IMG/VR virus record: IMGVR_UViG_3300023196_001911
Coordinates: 1-31,615 of that record
DNA from: a virus
DNA: 31,615 nt
Reading direction: 5' to 3' (one strand)
The notes under the pieces were generated by a model. The model ran no database searches, was not told the origin of the DNA, and saw nothing but the letters and a program-made list of their open reading frames with translations. Each line of letters begins with the position of its first letter. Position 1 is the first letter of the stretch. This document shows, piece by piece, positions 1-8,100 of the stretch. Made by a program: the position numbers and the translations under genes.

Positions 1-438
1 TCTAGTTGGATTTGGATCTTCTGCTCTCTTTTTAGCAGCACGTTTGTTTCTTTCGTCTTTACTCATTGATGCACGGTCATCTGCATCACGACAATATGGT
101 TTAGTTGTTTGACCTGGTTGTTTAGCACAAGGTTTTCCATCATATTTACCACCAGCTTGTTTCCATCCACCACCTTTAAACCAATCACGAAGAGAATATC
201 CTTTATCCTTTGCAGATTTACCATCTCTTTTTTCCGTGATGGTTTCTTCATTGGTTACATAATCTGCTGCAGTATCAATGTAATCTGCTGCCTTGGTAAT
301 TTTTGATTGAACCCATGCCTTGAGTTCACCTTCTCCTTTCTTACCCATCTTCTTTTGAAGACGCTTAGTAGCATTAGAAACTGTTTTTAATTGAGACCGA
401 GCCATTGAATATTCATGATCTTTTTTCTCTTCAGTCAT
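1..438 (-). CDS. Conserved marine-phage hypothetical protein, C-terminus cut by window edge, start after in-frame stop
   Basis: Open for 146 codons from ATG 438-436 to the left edge without a stop, so the C-terminus is missing. It begins MTEEKKDHEYSMARSQL, followed by a helical part containing AWVQSKITKAADYIDTAADY (about residues 46-65). Then comes a small Gly/Lys-rich segment (GWKQAGGKYDGKPCAKQPGQ, about 93-112) with two Cys (105 and 117), and a basic tail. I recognise this arrangement from conserved proteins of unknown function in cyanophages and pelagiphages. The same frame stays open upstream to ATG 531 apart from one TAA at 481-483, and the upstream part reads like the usual N-terminus of the family. 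The 438 start is therefore probably internal to the ancestral gene and could be used only by reinitiation; no good Shine-Dalgarno precedes it. It lies just after gene 16, where gene 17 (large terminase) would follow. No function is known to me. Confidence 0.75.
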   Translation of the reverse strand, partial: MTEEKKDHEYSMARSQLKTVSNATKRLQKKMGKKGEGELKAWVQSKITKAADYIDTAADYVTNEETITEKRDGKSAKDKGYSLRDWFKGGGWKQAGGKYDGKPCAKQPGQTTKPYCRDADDRASMSKDERNKRAAKKRAEDPNPTR

Positions 439-467
439 TTTTTTCTTTTTGCCCCGACAATAAGCTT

Positions 468-522
468 TCTGAGAAAATCCTTAAGGATTGCTACAATCGA
501 TTGATCTTTCGTATTTCTCAGA
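468..522. repeat. Perfect 9-bp inverted repeat flanking the in-frame stop
   Basis: TCTGAGAAA at 468-476 and TTTCTCAGA at 514-522 are exact reverse complements, 37 bases apart. Between them lies a 14-base palindrome, AATCCTTAAGGATT (476-489, sharing base 476), that contains the TAA stop of the interrupted gene. In minus-strand RNA the arms could form a stem with the stop codon inside it. Both arms also encode expected family residues, so the pairing may be coincidence. Confidence 0.5.
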
Positions 523-531
523 CCAAGACAT
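481..531 (-). pseudogene. Truncated N-terminal piece of the same conserved protein, ended by in-frame TAA
   Basis: ATG 531-529 opens a 16-codon frame, MSWSEKYERSIDCSNP, closed by TAA at 481-483. After the stop, the same frame continues GFSQKAYCRGKKKK and then enters Met 438 and the downstream protein. In marine-phage relatives I recall this motif reads SIDCNNPKGFSQ with Lys where the stop lies, so AAA to TAA by a single base change would explain it. The start is 12 bases after the gene 16 stop, as expected of a real gene in this cluster. It could be a mutation, a sequencing error, or a leaky stop. Confidence 0.6.
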
Positions 532-543
532 CTAATTATTTAT

Positions 544-969
544 TTACTCTTTACTATTTAGAAAACCTTGCTTGAGTAGTTTTGAAAGGTCTGATGTTGA
601 ACCAACAAATAGTGCATTATTTGTAACATTATTTGTTGTTGATTTTTTACTTTCATCTTCAACATCTTTGAGTTTTTTCTGAAGATCAATTAATTTATCT
701 GTTGTATCAGCAACACTTTTTATGAGTTGACCAGCAACTTCATAGGCTCTTGGACTTCCACCTTCACCGGCAAGTTCCATAATTCCATTAATTGCTTCTT
801 GACCCTTTTCAATTAGAGAATACAAATTTGCCCTTGTATATACATAATCTTTTTCAATATCATCAGTCTCTATTGGTGCTTCTTTTATTGAAGTACTATC
901 ATCCGATACCTCAACAATAGAAGATTCTACGTTAAGTGCTTCATCTATCTTTTCAAATTTATTATTCAT
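544..969 (-). CDS. gp16: Terminase small subunit, T4 gp16-like
   Basis: Encodes 141 residues (T4 gp16 has 164). Small terminase subunits of T4-like phages form rings that recognise DNA and stimulate the gp17 ATPase/nuclease during packaging into the prohead. The N-terminal 40 residues are acidic and look disordered. A helical core follows (YVYTRANLYSLIEKGQEAIN, about 42-61, then GSPRAYEVAGQLIKSVADTT, about 71-90), and a Lys/Asp-rich helix runs from about 92 to 110. An Asn/Thr-rich linker leads to a short C-terminal helix (SDLSKLLKQGFLNSK). Identification rests on this pattern and on its place directly after gene 15, as in T4. The start follows the gp15 stop by 10 bases. No strong Shine-Dalgarno is visible. 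Confidence 0.9.
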   Translation of the reverse strand: MNNKFEKIDEALNVESSIVEVSDDSTSIKEAPIETDDIEKDYVYTRANLYSLIEKGQEAINGIMELAGEGGSPRAYEVAGQLIKSVADTTDKLIDLQKKLKDVEDESKKSTTNNVTNNALFVGSTSDLSKLLKQGFLNSKE

Positions 970-979
970 GAGTCAATAA

Positions 980-1777
980 TTATACGTCAGTTTGTTGAGT
1001 TGGACTATAAGATCTAGAATCTTGGAAAAATTCTGTTGTACCACTAAATCCAAAATCATCATCTGGACCTGCACTGATTGGATCTGGAACAACCTTATAT
1101 CTCATTTCTCGTTTAGATGTTTTTCTATCAGTTCCAGAATGATAATCAACTTGTACCTTACGAATGAGACCATCTGTAGAATCTGCAATAGGACCAAACA
1201 AATATGTTTTAGCACTAAAGTTTAATGTATAAATTAATGCTCTCCTTACTGAAAAATCTCCCTCATAATCATCTTGAAAAGAAATATTATCAAGATTGAG
1301 AGCGATATCTCTTTTCTCCCCAATTGAATCTAATAAGTCTACAGTAAAATTAAAAGATGGTTGAAAATATGGTATAATTTGCTCCACAATCTGTAAAGCA
1401 TCGTCATTTAATTTGGTTAGAATATTAAGTTCAAACCCAATGTTATATGGAACCGGCATATAAACTTTTTTCATATTAATTCCATCAGAAGCCTTAAATG
1501 ACTGTGTAACACCAGACTTTCTAGTTGGATCATATTGGATAGAAGTCATTTCAAAAGACATTCTTGGTAATGTAATTTGAACTGCCTTATCCAAATCTGC
1601 TTGTTGATCTAAACGAGCAAGAAATTTTTGAGTCGGACCATATGCTAATGGAACTCTCATTTCACTGTAGACATCACCATCACCATCTTTGTGCTTAATT
1701 GAAATATCATTAAAGATAGTTCCAAAAGAAACAATAGTTTTCCTAATTATCTGGTGATAGTAATAAGTTCCTAACAT
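980..1777 (-). CDS. gp15: Proximal tail sheath stabilisation protein, T4 gp15-like (tail completion)
   Basis: Encodes 265 residues, close to T4 gp15 (272). In T4, gp15 forms a hexamer that caps the sheath and tail tube and makes the surface that docks to the neck of the head. The N-terminus (MLGTYYYHQIIRKTIVSFGT) and the following VPLAYGPTQKFLARL (about 43-57) are hallmarks of this family in T4-like phages. The central part continues with LPRMSFEMTSIQYDPTRK and is rich in beta strands. The start codon overlaps the gp14 stop by one base (TAATG), which indicates translational coupling. The last third (about residues 220-265) is polar and Ser/Asp/Gln-rich. Confidence 0.93.
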   Translation of the reverse strand: MLGTYYYHQIIRKTIVSFGTIFNDISIKHKDGDGDVYSEMRVPLAYGPTQKFLARLDQQADLDKAVQITLPRMSFEMTSIQYDPTRKSGVTQSFKASDGINMKKVYMPVPYNIGFELNILTKLNDDALQIVEQIIPYFQPSFNFTVDLLDSIGEKRDIALNLDNISFQDDYEGDFSVRRALIYTLNFSAKTYLFGPIADSTDGLIRKVQVDYHSGTDRKTSKREMRYKVVPDPISAGPDDDFGFSGTTEFFQDSRSYSPTQQTDV

Positions 1778-3177
1778 TAGTAAGTTCCAAATGGATTATT
1801 TTCTGTGAAATCAAGAATAAGATCTGCTTCTTCTTCAATTTCATCATTCTGCTCATATTTATCTGCAAATTTTTCTTCGAGCATTTCGTCTAGACTATAT
1901 CTTGCGGAAGAGGCAGATCCAACAATAATATCTCCAGGTAAGAAATTGCCATCAGTAGTACCAACTTTAAGAACGTTTGTATCAGAATCCCAAGATTTAA
2001 CTCTAGATTTAGCTCCAGACACAGATCCAGTAACGACCTCATTAAATATGAACGTTCCTATACCAGTTACTAATGGTGGTTCTGCAATAATTACTGTTGG
2101 TGCTTGAGTATAACCAATACCAGCATCACGAATGAATACTTGAGATATTGTATTTGCAGAAGCATTAATTTCAACGATAGCAGAAGCAGTAACTCCAATA
2201 CCCAATGACGGAGATCCAATTGTTATTGATGGTGCTGTTGGATAACCAGATCCAAATGTTTGTATTCCTATGGTACTAATACCAGCATATGCAGTTACTA
2301 AATCTGCAGTTGCAGCAGCACCGACTCCTCCTCCACCACTTATCGTAATAGTTGGCGTTTCGGTGTATCCTGCGCCTGCATTTGTTATTAAAATCTCCTT
2401 AACTGAATGTGTATTAAGAATACTTGTAGTAATAGCAACTGCCGTTGCATTTGTTCCACCAACTGGAGGATTGGATATATTAACAGTTGGTATTGAGGTA
2501 TAATCATAACCATCATTGGTCAATGTGATTCTTCTAATATACCCTGTAGAAGTTGTAGCTGTACCAGTTGCTTGTTGACCAAAAGAAATTAATTGTAAAG
2601 TTGTAATATATCCAAAATCTTCTAGTTGAGAATCAATTTCTTCGGTTGTAGTGTTAATATTATCCCAACCACCCATTTCATCTTGATACTCAAAGAGTTC
2701 ACATTGAAGTTCATACACATATGTTTTACCTAATTGGTAAAATGGTTTTTCATGCTCAACAAATTTAACTTCAAATAATCTTTTTCCAAGTGGAAAATAT
2801 ATAATATCTCCTTCTTTTGGTCTCAATGAAGTACCAATTTCAGAATCTGGAATATCACTTAAGAATGCTCCAATAAAATCTTCAAATCTTTCTTTTGAAA
2901 TGACTAAGTTTAATTCATCCCTCAAACTCATTCCAAATTTTGTTAGTACATCACCAGCACCAGAATATCCCTCATATGTGTTAACATATGCTTCTATTCC
3001 AAAATTATCATCAAATTTTGATGATGTTACTTCTTCGATAATTGATTCCCTTCTTACAAATTTTCTTGGAATATAAATTACCTCAACTCCATAAATTTTG
3101 AGTTGCTCATTTATGAGTTCTTGTATAAGTCTCTGTTCTCCAGGAGAACCTTGTAAGAAGAATGGATTTAAAGACAT
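1777..3177 (-). CDS. gp14: Neck protein, T4 gp14-like, with inserted Gly-x-Gly-Tyr repeat region
   Basis: Encodes 466 residues; T4 gp14 has 256. Together with gp13 it makes the neck that joins filled heads to tails. The N-terminal 190 residues (MSLNPFFLQGSPGEQRLIQE, later GDIIYFPLGKRLFEVKFVEH) and the C-terminus (ILDFTENNPFGTY) match the gp14 family of cyanophages. Between about residues 210 and 375 lie four imperfect repeats of roughly 35-45 residues, each with a core such as DGYDYTSIPTVNI, GAGYTETPTITI, GSGYPTAPSITI or GIGYTQAPTVII. Next comes a module of the type 'V.GSVSGAKSRV..W....L.V....G.F.PGD.I.G', also common in cyanophage virion proteins. The repeats probably form an extra beta-rich domain exposed at the neck (inference). 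Start and stop overlap the neighbouring genes by one base each (TAATG). Confidence 0.92.
   Translation of the reverse strand: MSLNPFFLQGSPGEQRLIQELINEQLKIYGVEVIYIPRKFVRRESIIEEVTSSKFDDNFGIEAYVNTYEGYSGAGDVLTKFGMSLRDELNLVISKERFEDFIGAFLSDIPDSEIGTSLRPKEGDIIYFPLGKRLFEVKFVEHEKPFYQLGKTYVYELQCELFEYQDEMGGWDNINTTTEEIDSQLEDFGYITTLQLISFGQQATGTATTSTGYIRRITLTNDGYDYTSIPTVNISNPPVGGTNATAVAITTSILNTHSVKEILITNAGAGYTETPTITISGGGGVGAAATADLVTAYAGISTIGIQTFGSGYPTAPSITIGSPSLGIGVTASAIVEINASANTISQVFIRDAGIGYTQAPTVIIAEPPLVTGIGTFIFNEVVTGSVSGAKSRVKSWDSDTNVLKVGTTDGNFLPGDIIVGSASSARYSLDEMLEEKFADKYEQNDEIEEEADLILDFTENNPFGTY
2050..2545 (-). repeat. Four tandem GxGYxxxPxVxI protein repeats inside gene 14
   Basis: Reading the minus strand, four copies follow each other with cores NDGYDYTSIPTVNISNPP, NAGAGYTETPTITISG, TFGSGYPTAPSITIGSP and DAGIGYTQAPTVIIAEPP. 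Each is followed by a Gly/Ala-rich strand such as ATAVAITT or ATADLVTA. They are degenerate at DNA level, so the expansion is not recent. The same motif occurs in gp8, in the DUF4815-type protein and many times in the giant gp7-position protein of this window. Confidence 0.8.
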
Positions 3178-4022
3178 TATCCAATAAGATCGAGAGGTGG
3201 TAATTCATAATCTGTAGTCATTTTTTGCCTAATTGCTTCAATTTCTCTCTCAGCATCTTCATATATTTCTCTCCCATTTAATTCAATTCCGCCAGGAAGC
3301 TTTACACCTCTAAACTTAATTAAATTTTGTCCCCACTGTCTTTTTATCAATGAAGTTAAATATTGCTTCAAGAAACTATCATTATAGACACCAGTAAATG
3401 TATTAGGATCTAAAATCCTGTAGCAATCAATTACAAAGTATGTATCTAGAGACTGTGCTCCCCAATCAATATCTAAATATAACCTATCTTGTCTCTTATT
3501 ATATCTAATTTGCTTATCTGTTGATATAAGGTGATCAATATCTTCCAAATAACTCTTAACCATTGCATATTGCATCAACTCTACAGAGTTGAAATAATAC
3601 ATATCATTTAAAAATAGTTGATATTTAATACTAAACATCCCACCAGATATTGTACTGGTATCAAATTTAAAAATATTTTCAATACCAATTACAGAATCTG
3701 GAATTTGTATAAAGTTAGATGTTTCATAAAAATTTGATGTAATAGTTCCAATTCCACTCACACTAGTTGATAATGCACTGGTCGTTACAATTCCAACACC
3801 ATCAGTTCCTTTTGCTCTTCCTCTATCCAAATCATCTTGAGATACCTTATATTTAAGGAACATTCTCTCAACACCATCAAAATGACGCTCTTGAAAATAT
3901 TGAAGAGCATCATCAACCAAATCGTCAATTTGATCATCATCAACATTAATTTCAAGAACTGGAGCTCCCAGTCTTCTTAAAGAATAATCAATTAATTGCT
4001 GTCTAGTTGCTGGTTTAGCCAT
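3177..4022 (-). CDS. gp13: Neck protein, T4 gp13-like
   Basis: Encodes 281 residues (T4 gp13 has 309). With gp14 it closes the portal after packaging and allows tail attachment. The N-terminal block MAKPATRQQLIDYSLRRLG, then the acidic DDDQIDDLVDDALQYFQERH (about 28-47) and VERMFLKYKVSQDD, is strongly typical of the T4-like head-completion family. The middle holds an aromatic segment (YQLFLNDMYYFNSVELMQYA) and later LKQYLTSLIKRQWGQNLIKF, both usual for gp13. It ends ...TTDYELPPLDLIG. The start overlaps the stop of the upstream fibre-like gene by one base (TGATG), and its stop overlaps the gp14 start in the same way. Confidence 0.94.
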   Translation of the reverse strand: MAKPATRQQLIDYSLRRLGAPVLEINVDDDQIDDLVDDALQYFQERHFDGVERMFLKYKVSQDDLDRGRAKGTDGVGIVTTSALSTSVSGIGTITSNFYETSNFIQIPDSVIGIENIFKFDTSTISGGMFSIKYQLFLNDMYYFNSVELMQYAMVKSYLEDIDHLISTDKQIRYNKRQDRLYLDIDWGAQSLDTYFVIDCYRILDPNTFTGVYNDSFLKQYLTSLIKRQWGQNLIKFRGVKLPGGIELNGREIYEDAEREIEAIRQKMTTDYELPPLDLIG

Positions 4023-4402
4023 CAGTATGTACCTCCATCGATGAGTCCGGCATCAAGTGTTCCTGTAATATTTACATTATTAGAGAATGTTGCAACACCA
4101 ACAACATCCAATCCTCCACTAGTAATTCTTACATCATCATTAAAAATAGAAACATCACCAAAAGTGACATTACTATCAAAAGTGACATTACTATCAAATT
4201 GTGAAGATCCTTGAAATGTTGATATTCCACTAACATTTAATTGAGAAACTGATGCTATACCACCAATAACATTAGTTGAATTAAGAGCATCTTCCGCATA
4301 AGATCCTCCACCAGAACTATTGGAGATAATCTTAATTGCATTTTCTTGACCAACTCTAGCAGTAAGATTTGTCGAAGAAGTTTTGACTCTTATATCAGGC
4401 AT
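4022..4402 (-). CDS. Small fibre-like virion protein with T-x-x-G-x-x-x-F repeats
   Basis: Encodes 126 residues. The N-terminus MPDIRVKTSSTNLTARVGQE is found on several small structural proteins of cyanophages. The rest consists of short beta repeats of the kind 'VSGISTFQGSSQF / DSNVTF / VVGVATFSNNVNITG', typical of trimeric beta-helical fibres and fibritin-like shafts. An exact 18-bp tandem duplication gives DSNVTFDSNVTF. It sits where T4 has fibritin (wac), directly before gene 13, so a whisker or tail-fibre role is plausible but not proven. Start and stop overlap the neighbours by one base each. Only 126 residues are present, far shorter than T4 fibritin (487), so it may be a base or adaptor for longer fibres. 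Confidence 0.7.
   Translation of the reverse strand: MPDIRVKTSSTNLTARVGQENAIKIISNSSGGGSYAEDALNSTNVIGGIASVSQLNVSGISTFQGSSQFDSNVTFDSNVTFGDVSIFNDDVRITSGGLDVVGVATFSNNVNITGTLDAGLIDGGTY
4159..4194 (-). repeat. Exact 18-bp tandem duplication in the fibre-like gene
   Basis: CAAAAGTGACATTACTAT occurs twice in direct succession (4159-4176 and 4177-4194). It keeps the reading frame and doubles the hexapeptide DSNVTF. Perfect identity at every base, including third positions, points to a recent duplication by slippage or recombination. Confidence 0.95.
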
Positions 4403-4743
4403 TATTTAGTTACTCCATCTCTTACGAGAACCATACCTTCAATTACTCTATTAACCACTTCACCATTAGTGACTACAATATCATAAACATATCTTCCGGG
4501 TTTCAAATTGGTTGTTTGAGTGGGAGTTAACTCAAGAATAATTTTTCCAGATGTTTCTGGAGATATGATTGTAACATTAAAACCTATAGCGGTAGTACTA
4601 CCTGCATGTTTTCTCAACTGAGATTCTGCTGTAGCACCGGTTAAGTCATATGCAGAATTTGTTGCACCTTCTTCCAAAGTAAATGTTTGAGCAAAAGACG
4701 CTCCACAATTTACAACTAAATTACTAACATATACTGCCGCCAT
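4402..4743 (-). CDS. Small virion structural protein, Ig/beta-sandwich-like, cyanophage-conserved
   Basis: Encodes 113 residues. The pattern 'VNCGASFAQTFTLEEGATNS.YDLTGATAESQLRKHAGS', then 'GKIILELTPTQTTNLKPGRYVYDIVV' and 'VVNRVIEGMVLVRDGVT', is one I know from cyanophage virion proteins placed before gene 13. It is a compact all-beta domain of the kind also seen as a baseplate- or fibre-associated module in other tailed phages. The perfect late promoter at 4768-4775 lies 25 bases upstream of the start, so this gene heads a late transcript running through 13, 14, 15 and 16. Its stop overlaps the next start by one base (TAATG). The exact position in the virion is unknown. Confidence 0.75.
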   Translation of the reverse strand: MAAVYVSNLVVNCGASFAQTFTLEEGATNSAYDLTGATAESQLRKHAGSTTAIGFNVTIISPETSGKIILELTPTQTTNLKPGRYVYDIVVTNGEVVNRVIEGMVLVRDGVTK

Positions 4744-4767
4744 CTATAAAAAATTATCTCTACTCTT

Positions 4768-4775
4768 TATTTATA
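4768..4775 (-). promoter_or_regulatory. T4-type late promoter, perfect TATAAATA
   Basis: The minus strand reads GTATAAATAAAG, a full match to the T4 late promoter box TATAAATA recognised by the phage sigma factor gp55 with gp33/gp45. It abuts the stop codon of the 58-aa gene (4776-4778) and lies 25 bases before the start at 4743, at a suitable distance for transcription of the neck gene cluster. Confidence 0.8.
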
Positions 4776-4952
4776 CTACGGTGTAATATTCAAAGAATCC
4801 AACATAATTTCTTGCTGATAAAAATATAATTTTATGTAAGACTTAGTAATATCTTTTAATACGTCAATATCATTACAAGAATCAATTTCTCTAGCTAATT
4901 TTTCATATTCAAATGATTTTGCAACACTTTTGAAAGTAATTTGATCATCCAT
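4776..4952 (-). CDS. Small conserved hypothetical protein (58 aa)
   Basis: ATG 4952-4950 to TAG 4778-4776 gives MDDQITFKSVAKSFEYEKLA... ending DSLNITP. It is acidic to neutral and predicted helical, with no membrane segment. The start overlaps the end of the preceding 66-aa gene by eight bases, and the stop touches the late promoter box of the next operon. The tight packing and the helical make-up argue for a real gene. It probably acts with its neighbour, but I know no function. Small partners of this kind occur after the large DUF4815-type gene in related phages, as far as I recall. Confidence 0.7.
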   Translation of the reverse strand: MDDQITFKSVAKSFEYEKLAREIDSCNDIDVLKDITKSYIKLYFYQQEIMLDSLNITP

Positions 4953-5145
4953 TTTGATTCATTAGTTGTTTTAACAATAATTTAATTTCGGAAATTTCAG
5001 ACTTTAAATCTTTAATTTCCTTTTTTTCCAAACTTTTTCTTTGTTTAGAAATAAGATATTGTTGGTAAGATGACGCATCGCAGTTAACGATTGCGCCAGT
5101 ATTTTCATCTCTAAACAAATTTGGGTTTCCTTCTACTGGTATCAT
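4945..5145 (-). CDS. Small coiled-coil protein (66 aa)
   Basis: MIPVEGNPNLFRDENTGAIV opens a short globular N-terminus of about 30 residues. From about residue 33 to 62 a charged helix follows (KQRKSLEKKEIKDLKSEISE, then IKLLLKQLMNQ) with hydrophobic residues spaced as in a coiled coil. The start overlaps the stop of the 2449-codon gene by four bases (ATGA), indicating coupled translation. It may be a small virion or assembly cofactor; T4-like cyanophages carry similar 60-70 residue proteins here. No specific function can be assigned. Confidence 0.75.
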   Translation of the reverse strand: MIPVEGNPNLFRDENTGAIVNCDASSYQQYLISKQRKSLEKKEIKDLKSEISEIKLLLKQLMNQNG

Positions 5146-8100
5146 ACTAGAGCAATTGTCCTCAAATCTTTGATAAGTGGTGGTTTGGATTGATCTGTAC
5201 CAGACATAACGATTTTAATTCTATATCCAGTAAAGAATCCAAGGTTTGCAGCAGTAAATTCGTGTTCTAAGAATTCACCATCACGACTTGCTGGTACAAA
5301 AATATCAGATTTACCGGTATTTTTGTCTGGATCTACAACATCAAGATAACCGTCACCGTCTAAGTCTATGGTTAGATTATCATAACCTGGGAATAATTCA
5401 AACGTTTGTTCAATTTCACTTGAATCTGGTCTAACAAGACTGTAAAGAACTCTTATATCAGAAGTGTCTGGTCTATTTGCGGCGATAATAACTTTAAGTG
5501 AACTTGCGGGTTGTGCTAAAGTAACCAAATTACTTACATAAGATGCAATGTGAGGGTCAAATTCAAAAGTTTTTGTATCTCTATTAGTCACATAGTCTTC
5601 AACTGGTTTATCAAGAAGACTCGTTCTAAGCTCAATAGAAGATTCGTCAAGATCAATAAATGGTGAAATAAATTTATTATTCGTTGTTAAAGTTAACTCA
5701 GATGTGAATGATTTATTTCTGGGCATGTTTGATAAGTACTCAGTCTCATTTGTGTTTGAGCATATCATTCTAATGGAACTTAGTTTATTTGGTGTATTTA
5801 ATTCTACAGTTTCATATCCAACATCTTCAAATGAAACTTCAGATCCAGAAATACTTGTTCCTGTTACAGTTCTAATCTGTGCAGTTGTTCTTGTTCTTCC
5901 TGGGGTAAATGCGGTGTAATTTGGAATAATTGTATCATAAACAATATTTTCCGTAGCATATGCATTTTTACCGCCAGCGCCACTAGTTTTATTGAATGAT
6001 AGTTGTGGATTACCACTCAAAGATCCATCAGTACTTCTATCAGAACATTTTCCACTAGCATCAGTTCTATCAAACTCAACGTAATAACCATAAACATCGT
6101 TATCAAAATCACTAATATCATGAGTTGTGTTAATTCTTCTTAGAGATACTCCATTTAATTCATACTTGGTTATAGTAGATCCAGATGGGTGATCTACTGC
6201 AACTGTACCATCCAATCCTCTATAAAGAGCTTCTAAAGTACCACTTCCAACCGACTCATATCCAATAATTTCATCTTCAACTCTAACATATCCAAAGTTT
6301 GTAGCACCAACACCCATACCTTCAAAAACAGAATATCTTGAAGTATCTGCAACACTAATAAGAGCGTCACCTGTTAAAATTGGTGCTACTAGTGTAGTTG
6401 GTTCTTCACTAGACTCAATTCCACTAATTTGAACTTTATTATTTGCAGAATACATACCATGATTGAAGTGTTCCAATCTTAATGCATTTCCTTTTTCTTC
6501 ATTTCCATATTCTATGTACGATGTAATTGTTGTAGATGCAAGAGAAACTGCAACATCACTATCATTAAAATATTTTAGTTGAGATCCAACGGTAAATGAT
6601 TGTGCCTGAACGTTATCAAGATATAGGGTATCAACTCCATTTGATGCAGTTACTGTTACTTCTGCCCCAGTTCCAGTATTTCCTGCTGTTGAAGTAACAA
6701 TACCGACCAAATCGCCAACAGCATAACCATTTCCCTTTTCAGTTATTGTAGCACCAGTAACTGATTTGGAAGTAATCGTTAAATCTAACTTCAATCCAGT
6801 TCCTCTTCCAGTAATAGCAAAAGTGCTAACATTCGATTGAGAAGATCCACTATAATTTAATCCACCAGTCGAAACACCAACTGTTTCAACAGTACTTCCC
6901 GTACCAACAACATAACCATAATTGAATCCTTTCACACTTTCAGAGACTTTTCTACCTCCAGTTAAAATACCAATGAGATCGGTAGCCGAAGTGGTAACAA
7001 TACCAATGGATGCTCTCTTAGTATGTCCTGTAACGGTATTATCATCTAATCTTTGTGAATAACCATTACTTTCATTGAGTGATGGATTATAGAAAGTTAA
7101 TACACCCGAAGTTGAAGTAAATTCCGCTTTATACAGTTTGAACTTAAGATCTTGATAATCATCTGGAGTCCACTCTCCACCGTTTTGGGACTTATAAAGT
7201 CTTCCAACCGCCCATTGGCGAGTATATCTAGCATTTTCTGCTGAAAGACTACGACGATTTACAGATTCTTCACCCATTTGAGCAATCCATACTTCATAGT
7301 TAATGCTTTCTGGTGCTAACATCACAACTGCATATTGTTGACCTGGTGGAAGAAATATTGGGTAATCAAAAACAACATGAGTTGCTACTGATGCATCTTC
7401 AGAAATATTGATTTGACTTGGTTTTAGGACCTTAGCATTACCAATTCTTGTTAAAGTTGGTGATCCAAATTGAGTTGTTCTAATTTCAACCGTCAATGGT
7501 GTCACATCATCTTTACTACGCACAAAGATATCGACACCAGTCAAGAATACACCTTCAATATCCTCTGTAGTATTGATATTATTTCTTTCACCTGGAGCAT
7601 CACCGACTGTAAAAGATTGTGCAAGAGGATCAGATCTTCTTATAGATGTTGTGATTCTTCTAAGGAATGTGTTTGTAGTAGTATTTGTTATGGTAACTTG
7701 TCTAGCAATAGTTGTAAGTTCCTCAGTTTGAACTTGTCTAGTTTCCCAAGTTCCTTGAGAAAGATAATTTGACTCTCCAGTAGAGATAGATTTATCTCCT
7801 CTAATTGGTGTCGCATTCGACTTACTTGAAGTTAGTTTATAAGTCTTTGTTCCAGTTCCAATTCTTACAGGAGGTGCTGGATTTGTATTGGGATTTCTTA
7901 AGAAGAAAGATCCAATAACTTCACCAATTTCATCAGAAATCAAACGAAGATCTTTTACAAATGCTACGGCACCACTAGTTTGACCAGTAAGTTGCATTCC
8001 TTTAGTTACATAACCATGGAATCTTCCCTGAGCTTCTTCTGATAGTGCAAAAGTATCTATATTTAAAATTTTAGATGAACCACTATAAACTGCAGGTATT

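Noticed and set aside
63-251. 62-codon minus-strand frame in a different phase from the conserved left-edge gene
   Set aside because: The overlapping frame 438-1 encodes a recognisable conserved protein, and this one is its out-of-phase shadow.
541-548. AGTAAATA on the minus strand just before the interrupted gene, resembling a late promoter
   Set aside because: It matches only six of eight positions and lies 10 bases from the ATG, leaving almost no leader. It also lies within the end of gene 16 in AT-rich sequence.
1856-1863. GATAAATA on the minus strand inside gene 14
   Set aside because: One mismatch to the late box, but it lies within coding sequence about 80 bases before gene 15 and is expected by chance in DNA this AT-rich.
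7470-7772. 100-codon plus-strand frame, Cys- and Ser-rich
   Set aside because: It lies wholly inside the 2449-codon minus-strand gene. The composition is unlike a folded protein and no promoter or Shine-Dalgarno is seen.
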